From assembly GCF_003970675.1 (NCBI RefSeq), contig NZ_CP034562.1, positions 1,488,001-1,552,000 of the forward strand: DNA of 64,000 bases. Reading direction: 5' to 3'. The notes under the pieces were generated by a model. It had not been told where the DNA came from, did not search any database, and worked only from the letters and a program-made list of their open reading frames with translations. Shown piece after piece: positions 35,657-43,289 of the stretch. The DNA comes from Flammeovirga pectinis (lineage in GTDB: Bacteria > Bacteroidota > Bacteroidia > Cytophagales > Flammeovirgaceae). Position 1 is the stretch's first letter. Each line of letters starts with the position of its first letter. The position numbers and the translations under genes were made by a program.

Positions 35657-37321
35657 CTATTTTTTCATAGGAATAATAATTGGGTTGCTGTAACAACCAG
35701 AAGGGTAGTTCATATTTAAGAAAGAACAAACCGTTGGTGCAATTTCAGTAATTGTATGTGGTGCATGAGTTTCTCCATGAGGGATATTCCATCCATAGAA
35801 CATAATAGGTACATGAGTATCATATTTGTATGGAGAGAAGTGGGTTGTTCCACCTTTACCATAATCCATATTATGTGATTTTAAAACACCATAAACATCT
35901 GGAGAAAAACGAGGGTTAAAACCATTATATATTAAGCCTTTATAACCTAAAGTATACTCGTTTCTTTCTAAGTCTTTTCCAATAATTGCAGCTGCATATT
36001 GCGGCATTGCCATAAACGCTTCTGCGGTAGCCAATTGTACTTCTTCTAAATCAAGTTTCTTTTCTTTAATAAGTTCTCTATCTAAATAAAGTTGACCTGA
36101 ATAATTAGAAGCAACATATTTTCCTTCTCCAAAACGTGCATTTAATACAGTTTCAATTGCTTGCGTATCTTCTTTGCTGCTAATATTTACAGCCTCAAAA
36201 TTCATTCTATCGCGCATAAAACCAGCGTTTTGAGCACCAGCATGATCTGCAGTTAAAAAGATAACATAATTTCCTTTCCCTAATTTTTCATCTAAATGAT
36301 TAATTAAAGTTTCAAGTTCTTTATCTAATTTAATGTACATATCTTCCACTTCCATAGATTGAGGTCCGTATGCATGACCAGCATAATCTGTAGATGAATA
36401 ACTTACAGCTAAAAGATCTGTAAAATTATCTTGGCCATAATTTTCATTGTCAATAATATGCATAGCCATTTCTGTAACTAACGTATTACCGTATGGAGTG
36501 CCTTTAATAATATCGTACTTTCTCCCTGTCTTAGCACGAACTCTATCAGAAGCAACACCTTTTTTGATGCTGTAAGGGAATGTAGGTTCAGATTTACCAG
36601 GAAATAAAGATTCATAGGCAGTACTGTCCTCAGTAGAAGCACCATATCTTTCAATAGGTAAAGAAAGCGTCCAATCAGATTTCATGTATTTATCAATTGG
36701 TCTTTTCTTTCCTTCATTTAAATCAGTAAGCCATTGTGGTAATTCTTTCATGTAGAAAGAAGAAGTAATCCAATTACCATTTTTCTCGTCTAACCAATAT
36801 GCACCGTCTCCAGCATGACCAGCAGGTAGAACAGCAGATCTATCTTTAATAGAAACAGCATACACTTTAGATCTAAAATTACTAGCCCATTTAATTTCAT
36901 CAGATAGGTTTGTAGTAGCTAGTCTATAAGGTGATTTTTGACCGTTCTTACTGTCAGAACCAACAGTCGTGTATCTTTTATCATCAACACAATAAACTCC
37001 TTTACCTTTCTCACGATCATAAAAGTTATTGTTTACAATAGAATGATAAGCAGGTGATGTTCCAGAATAAACTGATGCATGACCGGGGCCTGTTACAGTC
37101 GGAGCATAGTTGTATTGACCATTTCTTACAAAATAGCCATCGTTTACAAGCTTTTTAAATCCTCCCTCTCCAAAATTATCCCAATACCTCGAGATATAGT
37201 CGTACTTCATTTGATCTACAATAATTCCTACAACAGCTTTAGGTTTGTCTTCTGTAAATTGAGCAAACGAAGAAGTGAAGCTCATAAAAGCTACTAAAAA
37301 AGATAAAATAACTCTTTTCAT
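35657..37321 (-). CDS. pafA: PafA-type alkaline phosphatase (secreted)
   Basis: Start taken at 37321 (MKRVILSFLVAFMSFTSSFAQ signal peptide); the frame up to 37357 adds 12 unneeded residues. 554 residues of the alkaline phosphatase superfamily: metal Asp in VGIIVDQMKYD, the nucleophile Thr in PTVTGPGHASVYSG, the Asn in HSIVNNNFYD, the PafA-type KDRSA pair (Lys and Arg that bind phosphate), SSTDYAGHAYG and LTADHAGA for metal binding, and THFSPYKYDTHVPIMF near the end. PafA removes phosphate from organic esters in the periplasm, independent of phosphate level in studied species. Monocistronic. Confidence 0.9.
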   Translation of the reverse strand: MKRVILSFLVAFMSFTSSFAQFTEDKPKAVVGIIVDQMKYDYISRYWDNFGEGGFKKLVNDGYFVRNGQYNYAPTVTGPGHASVYSGTSPAYHSIVNNNFYDREKGKGVYCVDDKRYTTVGSDSKNGQKSPYRLATTNLSDEIKWASNFRSKVYAVSIKDRSAVLPAGHAGDGAYWLDEKNGNWITSSFYMKELPQWLTDLNEGKKRPIDKYMKSDWTLSLPIERYGASTEDSTAYESLFPGKSEPTFPYSIKKGVASDRVRAKTGRKYDIIKGTPYGNTLVTEMAMHIIDNENYGQDNFTDLLAVSYSSTDYAGHAYGPQSMEVEDMYIKLDKELETLINHLDEKLGKGNYVIFLTADHAGAQNAGFMRDRMNFEAVNISSKEDTQAIETVLNARFGEGKYVASNYSGQLYLDRELIKEKKLDLEEVQLATAEAFMAMPQYAAAIIGKDLERNEYTLGYKGLIYNGFNPRFSPDVYGVLKSHNMDYGKGGTTHFSPYKYDTHVPIMFYGWNIPHGETHAPHTITEIAPTVCSFLNMNYPSGCYSNPIIIPMKK

Positions 37322-37416
37322 ATTATTTTTTTGATGTGATAATAAAAGGTTTTGCAATATGCGTGACAGATCTTAAAAAGCAATAGAACATAAGTTTTAT
37401 TAATAATGAATTAATA

Positions 37417-38403
37417 TTACAGTTGAGATCTTACGAGGAGTTCATCAATCTCTGTAATTAATGCTTCTGTTTTAAAGTCTTTGATTGATAGCGTGATTTG
37501 TTTCAGTTTATTTAAAAATTTTTGATGTGCTGGAGTTTTTGGATTAAACGGCCTATGCGCAATTCCTTTCCTTACTTTATCTAATTTTTTAAAAGTATCT
37601 TCTGTCTTGGTATCAATCATTCCATTTTTAAAATAAGACCAAATATAATCTATTGCTAAAGTAGAGGGGTGTACCATATCTTCAGTATAAAATCTATAAT
37701 CTCTCAAATCGTCGATCATAATTTCAAAAGAAGGGAAATATTCTACATTCGCATATTTATTACAGATTTGATGAGTGAAATATCGTAAAAGAGATTTACT
37801 AAGATTATTATCTACTAAGCCATTTCTAAAATGCCTTATTGGGGAAACTGTAATAATTATATTAATTTTTTGAGGAAGAAGCCGATGTAAACTGTCAAAA
37901 GAAGATAATAACTCCTCTAAATCAAGCAGTCTTTGATTAAATTCTTTAGCCGGAACTTTATGGCAATTCCCAACTATAGAATTTATATCCTTCTTTTCGA
38001 AAACAAAAGCAGTTCCCAAAGTAATTAAAAGGTGTGAACAATCTGCTAATTGGTTTCTTACTGATGACGTTATCGATGTGATATCATTCAATAAACCAGC
38101 TTCTGAAACTGAAGAAATATCAGAATGGAAATCAAAGTGTTTATAGATCCCATCTATAGCTATAATTTTGTTGCTGTCTATAGGTTTTTCTTCAATTGAA
38201 TTGGTGATATTTTCGAATATAGAAATCGGATTATACAAAGTTCCAAAAGGGTTTGTAGTGATATTAAATCGATAATCTGCTAATCGATTTCCTATATTTT
38301 GAGAAAAACAGGAGCCTATTGAAAATAATTTTGATGAATAATTGATTTTATTTTCGAAGAATACGGGCTCTACAGAGGTTCTGAACGTTTCATTATGCAT
38401 CAT
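37417..38403 (-). CDS. GSCFA domain protein
   Basis: Start proposed at 38403 (or 38400), at MMHNETFRTSVEPV, where family similarity begins. A longer frame to 38592 would run over the transketolase start and its promoter, and its extra residues look unlike the family. The name-giving motif SIGSCFSQNIGNRL (GSCF) is present, with LLITLGTAFVF and FPSFEIMIDDLRDYRFYTEDMVHPS further on, an arrangement like SGNH-fold hydrolases with a late D-x-x-H. GSCFA proteins have no established function; a hydrolase or acyltransferase role is possible. Divergent from the transketolase gene. Confidence 0.85.
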   Translation of the reverse strand: MMHNETFRTSVEPVFFENKINYSSKLFSIGSCFSQNIGNRLADYRFNITTNPFGTLYNPISIFENITNSIEEKPIDSNKIIAIDGIYKHFDFHSDISSVSEAGLLNDITSITSSVRNQLADCSHLLITLGTAFVFEKKDINSIVGNCHKVPAKEFNQRLLDLEELLSSFDSLHRLLPQKINIIITVSPIRHFRNGLVDNNLSKSLLRYFTHQICNKYANVEYFPSFEIMIDDLRDYRFYTEDMVHPSTLAIDYIWSYFKNGMIDTKTEDTFKKLDKVRKGIAHRPFNPKTPAHQKFLNKLKQITLSIKDFKTEALITEIDELLVRSQL

Positions 38404-38437
38404 TTTGACAATATACGGTTTTGAAGTTGAAATAATT

Positions 38438-38467
38438 TTGTCACTGTCAACACAAACATTAGATTTG
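38438..38467 (+). promoter_or_regulatory. Promoter of the transketolase gene
   Basis: TTG (38438-38440), 19 bases, then TAGATTTG (38460-38467): a full match to the Bacteroidota TTG-N19/21-TAnnTTTG pattern, 45 bases before the ATG at 38513. It lies inside the overlong reading frame of the GSCFA gene and supports the shorter start for that gene. Confidence 0.72.
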
Positions 38468-38512
38468 TAATCGAATTTATTTGAGAGAATCAAAATCGCT
38501 TCAAATACTACA

Positions 38513-39466
38513 ATGAAGAAGTTTACATACACAGAGAAAAAAGATACACGCTCAGGATTTGGTGCGGGTTTACACGAATTAGGTAAAATCAATGAGAACG
38601 TGGTAGCATTATGTGCTGACCTAACAGGTTCTCTAAAAATGGATGCTTTTAAAGCAGACTTCCCTGAAAGATTCTTTCAAATGGGTATTGCAGAAGCGAA
38701 CATGATAAATGTAGCTGCGGGTATGACTGTAGGTGGTAAAATTCCTTTTACAGGTACTTTTGCAAACTTCTCAACAAGCCGTGTTTATGACCAAATCCGT
38801 CAATCGGTGGCATACTCTGGTAAGAATGTGAAAATTGCAGCATCTCACTCAGGTCTTACGTTGGGAGAGGATGGTGCTACTCACCAAGTATTAGAAGATA
38901 TCGGTATGATGAAGATGCTTCCTCATATGACGGTAATCAATACTTGTGATTACAACCAAACTAAAGCGGCAACAATTGCTGCTGCATCTCATGACGGTCC
39001 TGTTTATTTAAGATTTGGACGTCCATCTATTCCTGTTTTCATGCCGGAAGGCGAATTTGAAATTGGAAAAGCTGTAATGTTGAATGAAGGTACTGATGTA
39101 ACTATTGTTGCAACAGGACATTTAGTATGGGAAGCTATCTTAGCAGGTGAAAAACTTGCTGAGGAAGGAATTTCTGCTGAAATCATCAATATTCATACAA
39201 TCAAACCTTTAGACGCAGAAGCAATTCTTAAGTCAGTAAAGAAAACAGGTTGTATCGTAACTGCTGAAGAGCACCAAATTGCTGGTGGTTTAGGCGAAAG
39301 TGTTGCAGGTGTATTGACAACTAAATTATTGGCACCACAAGAATTTGTGGCTGTAAATGATACATTTGGTGAGTCTGGTACTCCAGCAGAATTAATGGAA
39401 AAATATGGTTTAACTTTTAATGATGTTGTAGCTGCTGCTAAAAGAGCAATAGCTAGAAAAGCATAG
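38513..39466 (+). CDS. Transketolase, C-terminal half (pyrimidine-binding plus C-terminal domain)
   Basis: 317 residues, half the length of a fused transketolase. Starts KKFTYTEKKDTRSGFGAGLHELGKIN, with the pyrimidine-domain marks FFQMGIAEANMINVAAGMTVGGKIPF, SGLTLGEDGATHQVLEDIGMM (thiamine and sugar-binding region), LRFGRPSIPVF, and the C-terminal domain with NIHTIKPLDAEAIL and TAEEHQIAGGLGESVAG. Split transketolases work as a complex of N- and C-halves in the pentose phosphate pathway. The N-half (thiamine diphosphate-binding) is not in this window: upstream lies GSCFA and downstream a terminator. Confidence 0.9.
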   Translation: MKKFTYTEKKDTRSGFGAGLHELGKINENVVALCADLTGSLKMDAFKADFPERFFQMGIAEANMINVAAGMTVGGKIPFTGTFANFSTSRVYDQIRQSVAYSGKNVKIAASHSGLTLGEDGATHQVLEDIGMMKMLPHMTVINTCDYNQTKAATIAAASHDGPVYLRFGRPSIPVFMPEGEFEIGKAVMLNEGTDVTIVATGHLVWEAILAGEKLAEEGISAEIINIHTIKPLDAEAILKSVKKTGCIVTAEEHQIAGGLGESVAGVLTTKLLAPQEFVAVNDTFGESGTPAELMEKYGLTFNDVVAAAKRAIARKA

Positions 39467-39486
39467 TTAGTCCATTCATTTATATT

Positions 39487-39520
39487 AAAGCCTTATAGTT
39501 ACTTAACTATAAGGCTTTTT
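39487..39520 (+). terminator. Intrinsic terminator after transketolase
   Basis: 15-bp perfect stem (39487-39501 / 39504-39518) with a 2-base centre, followed by TTTTT. Confidence 0.92.
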
Positions 39521-39647
39521 TATTTGTCAATAAATGATTGAAATTAAAATGAATCCGTATATTTACTATATAATCTGTAAAATCATGTTTGCGTAAACAA
39601 CTAAATAACTAACACATTTCTGCTACTTTTTAGCAGTTGTATCCAAA

Positions 39648-41663
39648 ATGAAAAATCTTTTAAGTATTCTATTCATTTTATCTTCTCTAGTGTCGTTTGG
39701 TAAACATTCAGCAGAAGATGAAATCCCCAAATTTGATAGTCTTATTTCAATCTTTGAGGCAAAAAATGTTTCTGATTCTATTCGAATATCAGCTGCTCTA
39801 GAACTTGCGTGGCTTCATAGAAATATATCTCCCGATAATGCTTATTTATACGCCAAAATTTCTGAAGATTTAAGTAAGGCGAATAACATGATTAATCAAG
39901 AAATCTTGGCTATTAGCTATGGTGGTATTGCTCTTAGAAATAAAGGTGAATATCAAAAAGCAATGAAAGATTTTATGCGTGCTTTAGATAAATCTGTTGC
40001 GATTTCTTCTGATGAAGATCAAGGATATGCCCATATTAATATTGCATCAGTAAATATTTATCAAGAGAACTTTAATGAAGCTGTTATTCATTTAGAGATG
40101 GCAGAAATAATCTCTAAAAAGCTGAAAGATAAAAGAATGCAGGGATACGTAATGACAAATTACGGTAGGGTATACCAAGGTACAGGGTTATTTAAAAAGG
40201 CCGTTGATAATTTTAATGACGCGCTTAACTTAAGGAAAGAGGATAATGATATTTATGGTCAAATTGTTACCTATTCTGATTTTGGAAAAGTGTACTCAGA
40301 GATTGGATTATTTGATGAGGCATTAGTTTATCTTTTAAAATCAATGGAACTCAATGATGAAAATATTGATGATTCTGATAAAATGGTAAGCACGCTAACT
40401 GATATAGCATTTATATATAGAGAGCAAGGTGATTACGATAAAGCAGAGTATTACGCTAGAAAAGCGGCAGATATCTCTGTTAGGATTGGAGCAAAGCATA
40501 TGGCTTTAAATGCTTTTACCGAATTAAAAAATATTGCAAGGTTAAAAGGCTACTACAAAAAAGCTTTAAAATATGATGATCTAATAGAAGCTTATCAAGA
40601 TACTATTTTTAGTGAGGAGGTAAGAATGAAATTAGCAGAATTAAATGTTCGATACTTAGTAGCTCAGAGAGTAAAAGAAAATGAAATTCTTAAGAAAGAT
40701 CAGGAGTTAAATGAAATAATAATTGAGCGCCAAGCAATAATAACTATTTCAGCGTTTTTCTTGATTTTAATTCTTGGCTTGTCTATCTATTTTCTAACTA
40801 TCGAAAATAAAAATAAAAGAAACGTCAATAGAAAATTAAAAACTCAAAAAAATGAGTTAGAAATTCAATCAACAGAAATTCAAAGAATAAACCAGTTATT
40901 ACAAGCAAAATCTCAGGATATTATGGATAGTATTAACTATGCAAAAGGAATCCAGAAAGCGATTTTGCCTAATTGGACAAATGTTAAACAATTATTGCCA
41001 AATTCTTTTGTTTTTTTCCAGCCAAGAGACATTGTTTCTGGAGACTTCTATTGGTTTAAGATGATTGATGAGACAAAAGGTGTTCTAATTGCTGCAGATT
41101 GTACAGGGCACGGTGTACCTGGTGGATTTATGAGTATGGTTGGAGAAACTGCTTTAGAGTATATTGTAGAGTCTCAGAATGTATACAACCCAACATTGAT
41201 TCTAGAAGAATTACATGCAAGACTTTCTAGTATTCTTAAACAAAAGAATACAGGGAATATGGACGGTATGGATGTAGCAGTTTGTTATATAGATAAAAGT
41301 ACTTCTACAATAGATTTTGCTGGTGCTGGAATGTCTATGACAATTGTAGAGAATAACACTCACCAAATTATTAAAGGTTCTTCTAGGGGAGTAGGAGGCG
41401 TGAGTACTTTTGCTTCTACCGAAACACACTCATTTAATATGGGTACTGATAAAATGTTTTTCCTCTATTCAGATGGTTTTGCAGATCAGTTTGGTGGAAC
41501 AAAAGGCAAGAAATTAAAAAGTCCCAATTTTAGAAAAATACTAGAAGCTTGTTATCAAATTCCCGTTAAGGATCAGAAATTATTTATTAAAACGCAGTTT
41601 GATTCTTGGAAAGGAGAAGAAGAACAAGTAGATGATGTAATGGTAATTGGCTTTACTATGTAA
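39648..41663 (+). CDS. TPR-membrane-SpoIIE protein phosphatase
   Basis: 671 residues: signal peptide (1-19), TPR-like helices (about 40-330, e.g. GYVMTNYGRVYQGTGLFKKAVDNF and SDFGKVYSEIGLFDEALVYL), one membrane helix (about 362-384), a coiled coil (390-430) and a SpoIIE/PP2C domain (about 435-671). Metal motifs: SGDFYW, AADCTGHGVPGGFMSM, MDGMDVAV, YSDGFADQFGG, DDVMVIGF. The periplasmic TPR part likely senses a partner and the cytosolic phosphatase acts on an unknown phosphoprotein. Same design as the truncated gene at 3. A hairpin (39620-39636) precedes the start. Confidence 0.92.
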   Translation: MKNLLSILFILSSLVSFGKHSAEDEIPKFDSLISIFEAKNVSDSIRISAALELAWLHRNISPDNAYLYAKISEDLSKANNMINQEILAISYGGIALRNKGEYQKAMKDFMRALDKSVAISSDEDQGYAHINIASVNIYQENFNEAVIHLEMAEIISKKLKDKRMQGYVMTNYGRVYQGTGLFKKAVDNFNDALNLRKEDNDIYGQIVTYSDFGKVYSEIGLFDEALVYLLKSMELNDENIDDSDKMVSTLTDIAFIYREQGDYDKAEYYARKAADISVRIGAKHMALNAFTELKNIARLKGYYKKALKYDDLIEAYQDTIFSEEVRMKLAELNVRYLVAQRVKENEILKKDQELNEIIIERQAIITISAFFLILILGLSIYFLTIENKNKRNVNRKLKTQKNELEIQSTEIQRINQLLQAKSQDIMDSINYAKGIQKAILPNWTNVKQLLPNSFVFFQPRDIVSGDFYWFKMIDETKGVLIAADCTGHGVPGGFMSMVGETALEYIVESQNVYNPTLILEELHARLSSILKQKNTGNMDGMDVAVCYIDKSTSTIDFAGAGMSMTIVENNTHQIIKGSSRGVGGVSTFASTETHSFNMGTDKMFFLYSDGFADQFGGTKGKKLKSPNFRKILEACYQIPVKDQKLFIKTQFDSWKGEEEQVDDVMVIGFTM

Positions 41664-41710
41664 GTGCTTTTTTTAAATCAATGCATTAATTACTAGCCGT
41701 ATATTTACAT

Positions 41711-41750
41711 AAAAAAAGGTTGATATAATTTACTATATCAACCTTTTTTT
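41711..41750. terminator. Bidirectional terminator between phosphatase and AP2 gene
   Basis: Perfect 17-bp arms (41711-41727 / 41734-41750), including terminal A7 and T7, with a 6-base loop. Confidence 0.92.
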
Positions 41751-41752
41751 AA

Positions 41753-42322
41753 TTATTCGCCCTTAGGTGGGTCTGGAATAATCTCTTCTACATTCTTTAT
41801 TTTGTTTAGACTTCTTGTCTTACCAAATAATTCAATAGATTTTTTGTTGTAAGCCAGTGCTGCTTCTTTTGCAGTTTTATAAGTGCCAAGTGAAATTGGT
41901 TTTTTATCCTTATAGATTACTGCTCTGTAGTTATATTTATCCTTTACAACTCCAATGTATCCAGTTTTATTATGTTTGGATGGAGTGTTTCTTTTAATGT
42001 CTGATCTATCAGCATAGGCAAGATTTTTAAGTCTGCAATCTAGCCTATTGCCATTCACAATACGTATTAGCGTCTGATCTGTGTTTGGAGGTCCTATAAA
42101 TTTCTCCGCAACCATTTTGTGTAAATAGATCGTGTCAGTTTTATATTTACCATTGCTTTGTCTCCACGATTTTTGAAACACAGCACGTCCAGATGAATGC
42201 TCTCTTAAATTATAGATAAAATCAAGACTTTTTAAATAGGGATTATCACGTAAATATTCATATACGTGATCATCTACAATTACTTGATTTGGAGAATTTT
42301 TAAGTTGTAGTTTGACTAACAT
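41753..42322 (-). CDS. AP2-domain protein with degenerate HNH-like domain
   Basis: 189 residues. Residues ~65-103 look like the HNH_3 fold of homing-type nucleases (YLHKMVAEKFIGPP and VNGNRLDCRLKNLAY), but the NH-x-D core reads RIVN: the catalytic His is replaced by Ile88 and the Asp by Asn90. Residues ~118-172 are an AP2 DNA-binding domain (TGYIGVVKDKYNYRAVIY, LGTYKTAKEAALAYNK). AP2 plus HNH occurs in homing endonucleases of phages and bacteria; the lost catalytic residue suggests a DNA-binding protein rather than a nuclease. It follows a small basic protein 38 bases upstream, likely in one operon. Confidence 0.75.
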   Translation of the reverse strand: MLVKLQLKNSPNQVIVDDHVYEYLRDNPYLKSLDFIYNLREHSSGRAVFQKSWRQSNGKYKTDTIYLHKMVAEKFIGPPNTDQTLIRIVNGNRLDCRLKNLAYADRSDIKRNTPSKHNKTGYIGVVKDKYNYRAVIYKDKKPISLGTYKTAKEAALAYNKKSIELFGKTRSLNKIKNVEEIIPDPPKGE

Positions 42323-42360
42323 AGTTGGAAGGGGCTGACTTTTGTAACAGTTAGATGGTT

Positions 42361-42738
42361 TTATACATCAACAGTTTCAATGTTCTGCTTATCTAAAGCG
42401 AATTTTTTATTTCTTGTTTTTATAGCATCATGCTTTTGTTTTGCTTCATGCCAATTCTTATTTATGATTTCGATAACTTCTTCTTTCTTTTTAGAAGTGA
42501 TCTCTTGATATAGACCAAGTTTTTTACGACCTGCTCTGTTCTTTACACTGTTAGAAGCACGCAAACAACCAATTTCTTTAAGCTTTTCAGAAACTTTAGA
42601 AAAGATTAAACCCATCTTTTGTTCCTCTGTTTCTCTCATTAATTGATTACGATAATTCATTAAGTTCCCTAAGATCAGGCTATAATCTTTAGTCCCGATT
42701 TCTCTCAGTTCACCTGGATAGTTCTTTCTCTTTCTCAT
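42361..42738 (-). CDS. Small basic hypothetical protein upstream of the AP2 gene
   Basis: 125 residues, very rich in Lys/Arg (MRKRKNYPGELREIG at the start; KNRAGRKKLGLYQEI and KKKEEVIEIINKNW further on). Predicted mostly helical, with a positively charged middle region suited to nucleic-acid binding. No signal peptide, membrane helix or family I recognise. It is placed to be cotranscribed with the AP2/HNH-like gene (38-base gap). Function unknown. Codon use resembles its neighbours, so there is no strong sign of recent transfer. Confidence 0.65.
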   Translation of the reverse strand: MRKRKNYPGELREIGTKDYSLILGNLMNYRNQLMRETEEQKMGLIFSKVSEKLKEIGCLRASNSVKNRAGRKKLGLYQEITSKKKEEVIEIINKNWHEAKQKHDAIKTRNKKFALDKQNIETVDV

Positions 42739-42902
42739 TAGTTTGTTAAGTCTTTTCTAGCAACGACCTTTATTGAAGAATATTAATTAGTTGTTAAATA
42801 AGTCAAATACATTGAATTATACAATTAAATCAGTCTTAATTTCAATTATTTGTCAATATAAATAGAATATAAGAAGTTTTTTTTTGTTATCTGTAAACAA
42901 AG

Positions 42903-42936
42903 TATTACTATTGCCTACTGAATTAGTAGGGTAATA
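42903..42936. promoter_or_regulatory. Two-tier inverted repeat upstream of DUF2061 gene
   Basis: TATTAC (42903-42908) pairs with GTAATA (42931-42936), and inside it CCTACT (42914-42919) pairs with AGTAGG (42925-42930). The centre is 30 bases before a start codon. Possible operator or leader hairpin. Confidence 0.45.
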
Positions 42937-42965
42937 AACAAATTTGAATTTTCACTGATCTTTTT

Positions 42966-43238
42966 ATGTTAGCTGATAGAATAATAGAGAAGAAAATACA
43001 GGCCGATGAAGTAGCTGAACAAGAAGCTGTAAAATCTGGTGCTGCCCCAAAACCAAGGTGGGTGAGTATTGCTAAATCAGTGTCTTGGCGAATTGTAGGA
43101 ACAATAGATACAATAACTATATCATATCTCATTACTGGCGAAGTTAAAATGGCTCTTTCAATCGGGTCATTCGAAGTTTTCTCAAAAATGGCTCTTTATT
43201 ACTTTCATGAAAGAGCTTGGGAAAAATTTAGTAAATAA
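42966..43238 (+). CDS. DUF2061 membrane protein
   Basis: 90 residues. After a charged N-terminus (1-35), the DUF2061 core WVSIAKSVSWRIVGTIDTITISYLITG begins, followed by ALSIGSFEVFSKMALYYFHERAWEKF, with two membrane segments (about 46-62 and 65-80). The family is a small membrane protein of unknown function, often near sulfate assimilation or transport genes in other bacteria; none is here. The ATG at 42966 is the first in frame. Confidence 0.85.
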   Translation: MLADRIIEKKIQADEVAEQEAVKSGAAPKPRWVSIAKSVSWRIVGTIDTITISYLITGEVKMALSIGSFEVFSKMALYYFHERAWEKFSK

Positions 43239-43243
43239 TTTTT

Positions 43244-43285
43244 CATGTTATTGAACATGTGTACCTTTATTACTTAAAGTAATAA
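43244..43285 (+). promoter_or_regulatory. Two palindromes before the WD40-caspase gene
   Basis: CATGTT-attg-AACATG (43244-43259) is followed by a perfect 9-bp palindrome TTATTACTT-a-AAGTAATAA (43267-43285), ending 4 bases before the ATG at 43290. The second could hide the start in an mRNA hairpin or bind a dimeric regulator. Confidence 0.5.
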
Positions 43286-43289
43286 TAGA

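Noticed and set aside
38404-38592. Long N-terminus of the GSCFA protein
   Set aside because: Would overlap the transketolase start and its full promoter; the extra residues do not resemble the family.
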